DNA from: Hoplostethus atlanticus
Taxonomy: Eukaryota; Chordata; Actinopteri; Trachichthyiformes; Trachichthyidae
Length of the DNA: 64,000 nucleotides
NCBI GenBank assembly: GCA_034670405.1
Contig: JAXDDX010000001.1
Location: forward strand, 3,012,501-3,076,500
Direction of reading: 5' to 3'
Shown piece after piece: positions 27,481 through 40,600 of this stretch (its first letter is position 1; each line of letters begins with the position of its first letter). The position numbers and the translations under genes are program-made. Under the pieces are notes generated by a model, which made no database searches, was not told the DNA's origin, and worked only from the letters and a program-made list of their open reading frames with translations.

Positions 27481-30400
27481 GAGGGGGGGGGGGGGTCCCC
27501 AGTTTATGAGGACAATGTAAGAATGACATTGCAGTGTCTATGAGATTTCACTCCTATCTCCCCACTGACACACTATTTAGTTGTCCAGTTCTCTACCAAA
27601 TCAATCATAAAAATCTTTCCAGATGCAAGGATGGTGTCGAAATAGGGTTCTATTTTGACATGAAAAAGTTTGGGTCCCCCTGCAATACAGCATCATCCCA
27701 GGCAGAATGTGCATCCGTCTCCCTCGTCTCCCACACACCTGCGCCACCCTTGTCATTTTCACACCTGATAAGATTTTGATTTAGCAGCTTAAGTGTGTAG
27801 TGTAGTGGATCATGGTAGTGGATTGAAGATCACGTCTAATGTTTCAAGAGACCACAGGACTGGAGACCATATTCCTCCATGCCTTGAGGTAAATTGGCCT
27901 TGGCAAGCAGAGACCAAGAGGGCATTCTTGAAAGGGCGTCTACTAATTACAACGCCTCGCCCTGTGTGTTAGTCCAAACATGAGCCCATCTCATTCCCCT
28001 GGGACTGGATTTAAATCTTGGGGGTAAACACCACACAGCAAATAATAATCTGCTCTGGCAGGGGCCCTTATATCATGCAGGGGTCTTTGAGAGCGTAGGG
28101 TAGAATTAATTGAAGGACTTAGCCCACTTGGATGAATTTGGGGGAGAACAAGTTTGACCAGAAACTTTCATTACATGAAGGTTATAATGTCTTTATGAAG
28201 TCTAGTGTTAGTGTTTTGTCCCTTGGGGCTGATGTTGTTCAGAGTTTTCATCAAATTGTATTGTTGCTTTTGATACAAGAACTGTTGTTGATGGTTTTGT
28301 GTACACAAGAAAAAAGAGACGCTATCTCCAGCCCCGGAGGGATGTATCGGAAAAACACGTCAATCCACAGAAAATTCCCCGAGCCAAAAGGATTTAGTAA
28401 CATTGAGGAAATGACATTCGTACAACATCCAAATAGAGCAGCATAAAGCTCAGACTGAGGACAAAGCTACGAGGCCCAAAAGGATATTTTTGTGTTGGTA
28501 ATCCAAGATCTAGGAGCATTGAATCTCAGACAAACACTTTTGTTCCTCTGAGATCATGGCAGTGCAAATAGAGATAGATCCTGCTGGTGGATGACATTGT
28601 TACAAGGCGAGTCTCTGGGGTGGGTAAGAGGAACAGCAAACACCCTGCTGTCTAGAGACAATAATAGGTGGTTGTCATCTATCTGCCTGGCAGACCTATC
28701 ATGTTGGGGAGGAGGGTAGATGGAGGAGAAGGGGAGGGGGGGGCAAATGTGATTTAGCCCCACTGATCCCCAGTGGGACTAAAGCAAAGGTATCCCCCCC
28801 TACTTTCCAAATCCACATGGGATGTGGGGGTGCTTGGGGAATGCGAATTGGGGTGAGGAGGGGAATATAATCCAGGCGCTATAGTCATGATGATATGGGG
28901 GAGGGGGGGGGACGTTGGGTGTTAATGTCAGATCAATAGAACAAAGCACTCCCAGTTTATGTAGCATCCATCCAACGGCAGAGCACTGAAACCTGCCTCC
29001 GTATCAGCCGACCACCAGGGAAACGGTCTCCTCGGCTTGGTAGAAGCACTGCAGGAGATATCACACCCTCACATCGGAAAGGGGGCGATTTCAGTTTCAT
29101 ACAGTATAGGGGTTTTCACCTAGCATTCAGACTCAAACAGCACGGTCCTGACAGATGCGTGTCTGTTGGCAAACCATTCATCGGCCATATGGAAATGCCA
29201 CAGAGTGATCATAAACAATTATCCTCCCCGGCGCCACGGCTGCCGGAAAAGGCCAGATTTACATAAAGACACAAAGGGGCTGCCTCCTACATCTAAGGAA
29301 CAGACGCCCCTGAAGACCAGCACACACTTACAAACAACCAGAAACTATTTCTACCTGCGTGTAACATCCTTTATTCTGTATTATTCTACTCAATGGGAGG
29401 CGGCTCGTCGACGCTGAAAATCACCGTCCTGCAAATGAGCACCTGACACATAAAATGTTCTGGTTTAAAGCTCCCACATGGTTGATCAGGAAGAGGACGT
29501 CACCAACGGGACCATGTAATTATCTGTTCTCCACTGAATAGAGACTAGCGATACATCATTTCAGACCAGGCTTTCTGCCCAGTAGTAAATCAAGGAGCTG
29601 GACTGAGAGGGGGCGGGAATGGCTAATGGATGTCATGGCAGACATACTGCCGACACAGAATGAATCCACTGGGAATTGGAGGAGGAATTGTGGGGAGGGG
29701 GGATCAGGAAGATGGGTGGAGTTCAGACGAGTAGGAAGGCAGCTGCTGGTTCGGTGGCAATGATCACCAATAAACTGTTGCCGTGAAAATAAATGGCTAC
29801 GCCTCTTTCAGGAAGCCCACGTAACCGAGGACTGGGGACGTCAACCGGAGGAACAACTAGTTCACAGGCTCACAGGCTGTTGAGCAAAAGGCAATTCAGC
29901 ATAGTTTGATAAAGTAAATACTGTTGCTCATTTCTTTCATTAGTGTAATTGCCTCTACATCACTAGGTGGCAGTAAAGTCAAGAGGGAAAATCTGTCAAG
30001 TTGATGAAATGTCATTTTGTTGTTGAAGGTCATCAGCCCTTTGAGAAGGTTATTACTGTTTGTTGTTGTTCACTTGTTGCGTGTGAAATATGGACGTTAC
30101 TCCAGACACCCGCAACACACATCCATGCACTCTCCCAGGTAAGTCGTCCCACTTCCTCCAAGACGCTGGAAGAAGATTCCACTTTTAATTACTGCTATTA
30201 TTAACTGCGAACCCTCCCATGAGATAATCCCAAACAAATTTACCCAGGGAAAGGGAATTAGTGAACCTGAGAGAACAGAAGGCAAAGTGTCCTTGCCAGA
30301 GGGAGAGAAGTATGTCCAAGAGACACCCACCAGACGTCCCCGCTTCCTGACACCAATGCCGCGTGATAATGCACCAGATGGCGGGGCTGCTTTCTCGCTA

Positions 30401-30711
30401 TTACACTGACAATATGACTGTAATGGAAAAGGAGATGCCGCGAGTGAGCGCCAAAAAGATGGAGCCCAACTGTCGTGTTCCATAAGGCCTTCCTATAGCT
30501 AGTTCACACCGAGGAGACTGTAGGAGTATTTACACAGCCCCCAGCCTCGGCTCACTGCAGGGGGTGTCGCTGCTGTTCGCTGTATGCTTGTGTGGGTGTG
30601 ATTTGTGCATTGCTCTTACCTGTTCCTGTCAGACAGCAGTTGGGCTCTCCGAGGAGAGCTGTGGGCTGATGTTTGTTTTTGCACCATTTCCTTTTCAGAT
30701 CCATAGCTCTA
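27481..30711. other. Intergenic block between nrcam and the candidate left gene
   Basis: No supported exon. Starts with a G homopolymer (about 27482-27496). G-rich stretches occur at 28680-28745 and 28795-28915. Confidence 0.4.
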
Positions 30712-30914
30712 CAGTAGTGTGCAAAACTCTAAGGCACTCTAGTTTTTTTTTTTTTTATATAAACTTAGATGTTTATTTTTTTGTTTTCTGTATTAGTGTT
30801 TTACATTACTGCTCTTTATAGTATTTTTTTTTCTTTACATTTTCTCATTTTTGAAAGCATCTTCGCTTTATGGATTTTTTTTTTTTACATGTACCTAAGA
30901 CTTGCACAGTACTG
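30712..30914. mobile_element. Tc1/mariner-type MITE with TA target duplication
   Basis: The left end cagtagtgtgcaaaactcta aggcac and the right end gtacctaagacttgcacagt actg are imperfect inverted repeats of about 25 bp, flanked on both sides by TA (30710-30711 and 30915-30916). The interior is T-rich and has no ORF. The terminus cagtactgtgcaaaagtctt aggc is well known in nonautonomous fish mariner-type elements (from memory). Confidence 0.8.
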
Positions 30915-31108
30915 TATATCCTAGGCATGTGCAACAGGAGGTGTGTATCAGTCCCGTGTCAAGACACACTCACACACACACACACACACACACATAAACA
31001 TGCATACTCACGCACAGAAACACACCCACATAGGCCAAGCACAGACACATACTATATAGTACACATACACAGAAATGCTGACACACAGAAATGTACAGAA
31101 ATGCAGAA

Positions 31109-31151
<43 letters not shown>

Positions 31152-31439
31152 CACACGGACACAGACACACACATACCCGTTCCCTAATAGCTCACAGTAT
31201 TTCCTGATGCTGTGATGGTGTGAAATAATAATCATCCTGTCGGAGGCTCATTTCTAGCCAGAGAATCAGCTGGAGAGAAGCAAACTGAAATGACACATAA
31301 TCGCTTTTGTTATGTAATGAATCATTTTTGATTACTTGAACCGGGCGGGCGCCGACTGAACCTTTCAGAGCGCCACTCATGTGAAAGAGGGTACTGACGT
31401 TTTGAGTGAAGAGTCTGAAAACGGAAATTAAAGCGGATA
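30915..31439. other. Intergenic sequence with CA microsatellites
   Basis: CA tracts at about 30968-30993 and 31110-31148. No exon. May be part of a long nrcam 3'UTR only if polyadenylation is further downstream than proposed. Confidence 0.4.
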
Positions 31440-33475
<2,036 letters not shown>

Positions 33476-33722
33476 CTACACAAACGAGTTCAAGGAGTTC
33501 ATGGCGTTAATAGGGGAGGGGGCCTCCGAGCTCTCGTGGCCCTCAGCAGTGTCCCTGCTGGCACTCTTTCCACTATACTGGCCGATAAACGAGCCATCCT
33601 CGTTGAATTGTCCGTCTCCTCCTTCCCCGTAGTCAACTAAACTGTCGTCACTGCCGTCTCTCTTTACCGTCCCATTAGACGGTGTGCTGCTCCCTTTTAA
33701 TGGTTTATGGTCCTCATTGTCA
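33476..33722 (-). CDS. nrcam: nrcam coding exon 30: distal cytoplasmic tail, ankyrin motif and stop
   Basis: Phase 2 start: (S)[20 protein letters not shown], then [20 protein letters not shown] and SFIGQY, the ankyrin-binding motif whose tyrosine phosphorylation releases ankyrin in this family. Ends [19 protein letters not shown], with the NrCAM-type SFV PDZ ligand, then TAG at 33478-33476. A three-residue insertion (LNS) sits before FV compared with the usual NAMNSFV. Acceptor TCTCCAG. Confidence 0.97.
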
Positions 33723-36387
33723 CTGGAGGAGAAAATAACATGCAAGGTGTTACAGGTGAAATGATGTGATTGATGCAACAAGGAGATTAGTGGTCACTTT
33801 TTTAGATGGAGCATTGAACTGCCAATAGTTAGTTTTACCATAACCTAAGCTTGTTACAGTAGGGAATGGTAAAATTGTCTGCTGATTGAATTTTGTCAAA
33901 TTGTCTTTTTTATAAAAATATTTCAAATTGTAAACTCAGCATATGTCACTAAATTGGATTTCTTCATGGTTACGACAGCAGACATCCATGTACATGGTAC
34001 AATAAGGAAATTTGGCTTGCTCCATATCTAAAAAATGGTAGCTGTGAATGATTAGTTGGTTTCCATCAGGCAACAGGGGAATACAGCTCAAGCAATCACA
34101 CCCTGTTCAAATTCCCCCTGAAACCAAACATGAAGTGGTAAATGTGTTTGACATAAGCATTTTACCCAAGGCCGAGGTTGCAATGAAAAACAGAAAATCC
34201 AAGGCAATGGTGTGAATAAAACATGAAGAGCAAAGTTTCAGCCAACATCCCCCAAAGCAAGCATGATCATCAGAAATCGGCAAAAAAATGCATGAAGAAT
34301 CTGCAAAGAAAGCTTTCTTTGGATGTCAATTAGTCGTCATTCCACAGACGAGTTGGATATCAATGAGACAGGATCATAAAGCCGTCATAACGCTGACATG
34401 TCGCAAGGTAATTTAAACACAACATGCAATAAACATAATAGCATTGTCAGGGAAAAAGACCCCAAAATAATACTAATAGATAGATATTGGACACAGTAAA
34501 ATCATAGATAAATGACTTAAAACCAGTAACCTGACATACTGTAAAAGGTAATTCTATGTACTGTACATGGCACGATTATGAAGGCTTTATGACCAAATAT
34601 TAAACTGGATGACAGCAGTGAAAACCTGGGATGGTTGTACAGCAAGCCTTTTTCTCCACAGCGGCAGTGACTAGACTATCCATTAACCCTCGTCACATGC
34701 TCGGCTTAAAAAATATCACCTCCGACCCGCCTCGCCCACCCTTACCTTCCCTGAGACCTACACCCTGCCATACACAGAGCGATCAGACACGGAGATCCAG
34801 CCGAGATCCCACACAACACAACAGTCACCCCTAGGGAGGATTGTGCCAGGCATACACTGCAGGAGGTTTTGTATTTAAGTGTATCAACCAGATGGGTCCC
34901 CTGTGATAAAGTACAGACACTATACTGTACAGTGCACAGTCTGAACTGATGCCCTCCTACAGTCAAACAAGAACAGCTCAGGTGAGTTGAGTTATGCCTT
35001 TATTGACATAAGGTTCCAGATTGACCTTAAGGAAATGGCATTGAGATAAAGTATACTCTCACAAAGGCACTATAATATTTGTACACTTTGCCTTGTGGTT
35101 TATTGTCTACTGTGTTATTTGAAGTGATGTCCATAGGAGAGGTTCCCTTATGATCGTTTTATGATCACAAACTAAGCGTTGAGTTGTTAAGACTGGCTAC
35201 TGGCCTGGTATAAACAGCACTAACCAACACTAGTACACTCAGTGATGATTGTTTCCCTCAAACATGCCAATAATTCCATATTAGATCCATATACATCTAT
35301 ATACTGTCTATATATAATAATAATTTCATTCAACACATTATTGCCTACAGCAAATTTCATATATGTAAAATCTTCACACCATGCATATCACATGTTATAT
35401 ATCGATATGTTTTTATCACAGCATAAAATCCATAGAACAGATTTATGTATACATGATACAAAAAGTAATATCAAATATAAAAGCAAAACCATCTTATAAA
35501 TTGACATATAGAAAATAATATTCAAAAATGCTAGCTTCACATAAGTAAAGTGCTTATGTTTTCTTTATTCTGCGTGCGATTGGAGAAGCAGCCGAGAGAG
35601 AGAGAGCGTACTAGCAAGCGGAGCTAGATCATTACTGTTAGGTAGCGAGGATGGAAGTTTCAATGGTAACGTCGGTGTCATGTATGTAAGTAGCAATACA
35701 CTAGGCAAAGTGTTAATATTCTATATACTGTACATACAATGCGTGTGAGTAGCTTATTAGTTATATGGGATTCGATGCCAGCGTAGAACGTCGCCAATAA
35801 ATCTAGCTTATTTTTCCTGACAGTCTGATTTAAAGTTTTAAAATACCCAAATCCCTAAGAACCTGAAGAATCCTGCTTCTCAAATGACACCACACTGTCA
35901 TATAAAGCACACACAATTAACACTCCAACACACACAAATATTATGTCGCATCCGTGATGTCCCAGAACCCAGAAAAAAAAAAAAGGAGAAAATTCTTGTG
36001 CTTTACTGTGGTAGGAGTTCAGGGGGGCAGGGGGGAGGGGGGGCACGTCTTCTTGTTATGATGTGCTGTGATCGGTGGTCCTGGGCGTCCTATTGGAGGT
36101 CAGCTTGGGAGTTTGGGAGGAGGGAGGGAGTGCTGTGCTCCAGCCCCGCTAGATGGAGCAGGCCTGGGAGGAAAGTGGGGACGGGGGGCAAGGGTTCATG
36201 GGTACATGGGCTCTGGAGGCTCCAGAGGCCAGAGTCACTTTCTCTCACCTGTATTCCCCAAAAGTACAGTCATCATCTTTCATGGGCTGGAACTCTGGGT
36301 CTGTGTGTGCGTCCTCCTTTTCTTTTACTGGAGAGAAGACATGAGGCAAAGGTTTACATACCTGAGTAAAGTAGAGGAGGGGGAGTG

Positions 36388-36432
<45 letters not shown>

Positions 36433-36812
36433 TGACTAAGTGAGTTAGGGTTAGACCAATATATTGGTTTGCCGATAGATATTGGCGTTTTGCTGAATAT
36501 CAGCCAGTCAATTTGGTCCACGGCTGATATGATGGAGCTTCCTTCCTCACCACAGCTACATAAAAACAGCCTATAAAATGTGCAATGAAATTAGATTTTC
36601 TTTCCACATTTCATTCATTCATTGTTCAATAATGTTGTTATAAATTACTTATTCATTTAGAGGTACATATTGACACAACATATCAGCTATTGGCAGCCTC
36701 AATACAAAGAGATTGGTATTGGTATCAGCCTTCAAAAACCCATGTCAGTCGCACCCTAGTATAAATGTGTGTGAGTGTGTAAGAGTGTTTGTGCATGTGC
36801 ATGTTTGTTGTG

Positions 36813-36851
<39 letters not shown>

Positions 36852-37577
36852 ATGCATGTGTATTTGTATTTGTAGCCAAACAACAAACAGCTAGCAAAAC
36901 ATGTACAGTAATAGGTAGGCGCATGGTGGAAACAATGCTGTTCGTATCCTTAAATGTCCTTAAACCACATTGAACAATAATATTTTAATCCTGCTAAAAT
37001 CCAATTTAATTAAATGGCTGCAAATAAAGAATTTAAAGTGTACATTTCTGTGTTTGTGCTCATGCCCATACTCACCAGGGTATTTCCCTCCCTTATTTCT
37101 CTGGATGAAGCAGATAATAAGGAGGATCAGGATGAGCAGAGCGATGGCACACATGAGGCCGATGAACCAGCCCTGAGTGGCGATGTCCACCTGTCTGCTT
37201 GCCATAGCTGGCCAGAGGAGGAGAGGAAGACGTTAATGACTGGCCTTGTGTGTTTTCCCTATGGAAGCATGGCGGAAAGCTAGAGTAACCATTATGCACA
37301 TTTCTGTGCTAAATAACCATCTAGCTTTGTTTTAGTATCAACTAATTGGGTGGAAATGAGCAGATTATGACTGCAGAAAGACAGTCTTCATGTTAGATCA
37401 GTTAGACGTCTCAATGGATTAAGCTAACAGAGTTAAACACATTACTGAAACTGCATTAATACACAATCTAAGATGAGTGGCAGTTTAAGAGTTTGACAGT
37501 TAAATTAAGAAAATCAATCATGTTTTCTCTCACAAATGCACGCACACACACACACACACGCACTCTCTCTCTCTCTC

Positions 37578-37613
<36 letters not shown>

Positions 37614-40600
37614 CATGAGTTTAATACGTAGTAGGGGGTAGTAGGGGGTGAACTTAGGTTGAATATTAAAAATACTAAACACATATTGATCGTCTATTGG
37701 AGAATGATATCCACCTTCTCTAACCACTCAACCTACAGCACGGACTGTAACTATGCTGAAACTCAACCACACAATCATGCACGCTGCTACACGCTGTATC
37801 TACATCACTACAGCACATGCCTGGAATACAGAGTGACCACGACAGATCTAGCTAACCCATGCTTGACTGGGTTATAGTTACACAACGGCACAAGCTACCA
37901 CACATTCTACACACGACACAGGGCAAGGCCAGGCCAGGCCAGGCCAGGCCAGGGTGGAGGCGACCGCCCGGGAACTGCCTCACCTGGGACCGTGACCAAT
38001 AGCTCATCGGAGAGGTGGGGCGCCTGGTCGGAGTGACCTTTGGCCGCCAAACGCACCCTATAGGAGAGGCCCTCCTTTAACCCCTTCAGCACATAGTTCT
38101 GAGAGCCGTTCACATACTCTTTCTGCCACTCCTCTTCACCTTCACCTGCGGGAGGGACGTTCATGAAGAGAGGCACTTTTGAGGGTGGGAACACAGCTTC
38201 AAACGGGCCATGGAGATCATGCAGAGAAGGTTTTATCATTGTGAACGAAGTGGATGAAATATCAGCTACTGGCATGGGATTACACTGCAGTCAAAGCTAT
38301 CTATATTAGATTGAACTAAATTCATGTTTATGGAATTATGGAGTTCTACAAATAAAATCAGGTCTACAAATGAGATGTGGCGATCCTAATAAAACTAGAG
38401 ATGTGACTTAATTATGAAACGTATTTGACTTGATGATCACAAGATTATATTTTAAGAGCATTTGTTAAATTATTGGAATCAGCTATGATAATCCCTGCTT
38501 GAATGAATTAAACAGTAGGTGTGAGAGAACCATACAACACAAGCAGAGAATGCTTTTTTAATCCTCACTGCAGGTGGAATAAAACAATAGAGAGCACTTC
38601 AATCAAAATTAATTGGCACAAGATAAGTAATATTTGTGCTGCTTTGTATAATGCTCGTCTGTATGAGTTCAAGCCAGCTTGTTGTGGGAAATACACGAGC
38701 TCTAGTCAATATCAGGATTGAGTAGTTAGCAATCCAACCACAGACAGTCTTGTGTATCACATCTGGGTCACAGTGGCAGGAGCCAGCGTCAACATGACTG
38801 CCAATATTTCTATACACCTGCAAAAGCCAATAATGCAGTAGGAGTCTCTTGCCACCTATGTAGAACTGTCAGAAATAAAAGTACATGGCTTACTGTTCAC
38901 TGTATATTCTACATAAACATTTTTCTCCGGGCCCCAGTATTCCCAACTGATCAGGGCACCGTCCTCTCCCACCGAGGAGCTAACGTTCCCAAAAGATGGA
39001 GTCGCAGGTCGCACTGAGCACACAAGAGAAAAGACAACCATGAAGCTTGTTCTGCAAGTCAAAGGATGAATCAATACGTGGCAATCGGTTGCTCCTTTGT
39101 AGTCCTAGTGAATGCTTGCCCATAAAAAATAGAAGAGCAATCTACAGTAATAAAATCTTTGCTCTCACAAGTGAAAACATTTCTTAGCATCACTGAATCT
39201 GCACCACATAAAAACTCTTCAATTATCCTACACCTATCTGTCAATGAGCCACACAGTTTCAAATCGAGAGCCAACAAAAGAACACACAAAGCTAATCAGA
39301 TAATCAGATTGGAGGTACAAATCAGATACGTGGTATACTAAGATCACAGCGGTATCTGTACCCTCGTGGTGGGGGTGGTGTGGAGGAGACCGTGCAATAG
39401 GATGGGATGGTTGGGTGTTCCCTGTAAACAACACGGAGAAGGGTAAAGACCACACCACACATACACAGAGAGACACAGCAACAAACACAAAACCACAGGC
39501 ACAGATACTGCAGACGGTGAAGTAGTTATAAACAGGGCAGTCTTATTCGTTGGCACGCCAAGCAAAGCCATGCCATGCACAGGGAAGCATCACCAGACGT
39601 GGACAATCGTCAGCAGCCACCATGGAAGAAGGGAGCAGGGGTCAAAGTCGCCAAAGGCACAGTGATTAAATGCGCTCTTTGAAAAGACTCGTCTAAGTTT
39701 ATCACACAAACATCAAAAGGACACGCGTCACATTGCGTCTTTATCTACGTGGCTTTTAACTTTTCCCAGCTTTGAAATTCAGCGCGGCGTGTTGGTGGGC
39801 TGCACGGCTTCACAGAGGCAAGAGGAAATCGTTCAAGGAAGAGGAATGCATGCTTGCGGCCGACTTTGAAGCTAGTTGTATCTCTGTAAACCATGCACAC
39901 TAGATATCACTGGTACCTGCGCCCACATCTACTTCAAGCTGATGTATTAAAGCTTGTAGAGGGAAACAGGACACAAAGAAACAACAAACAGGACAGGGGT
40001 CATTATAGGACGACCCCCCCCCTCCCCTGTGTCACTATATGTATCAATGGACCTTCATGTGGTCATGCTATGTGAAGTAACAGTGGAGTAAACTGATTCG
40101 AAAGGGGATCATACAATTATGGGTCACCTTGTGTAACAATGCAATTGGATCACAGTCATGTTGTCTGTGGGCTCTCCAATGATGAAGAGCTTACATATAT
40201 CATGCTACGGAAAAATACTGTGCAACACACATCAGTAGACTCAATGGGAACATACATGACATGACAATAGTCTGACTCAACAGTAAACACAACAATGACA
40301 GAACGCCATGCTTTACAAAAAACTGTTTCGATGTTTGGAGCATGTGAAACCTACATATGATATATAGATAAATGGCGTGTTTGGACCATCTTACCTGAAC
40401 CATATAGCAATGATTCATACTGACCTACTGAAGTTGTCATCTAACTGTCATCTGCAAGAAATGTGAATGCTATTAAGGTCATTTTCTTTTCGCCATCTGT
40501 ATTTGAGGACTTACCTTCATCCATGATGGTGACAGGCTTCCTGTGAAATGGCCGGGCCCGCTCCCTTGACTGTTTTCGCGTTCAAATAAAACTTGTAGCG

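Noticed and set aside
33476..33722. Neurofascin, L1 or CHL1 as the identity of the main gene
   Set aside because: The SFV terminus, the [20 protein letters not shown] juxtamembrane sequence and the KEKEDAH tail fit NrCAM; neurofascin ends SLA and has a different juxtamembrane sequence.
35884..36369. 161-residue plus-strand frame with Trp/Gly-rich sequence
   Set aside because: Runs antisense across nrcam exon 29 and a G-rich tract; shadow.
37921..37960. CRISPR-like short direct repeats (aggcc units)
   Set aside because: Head-to-tail pentamers without spacers, inside a vertebrate intron.
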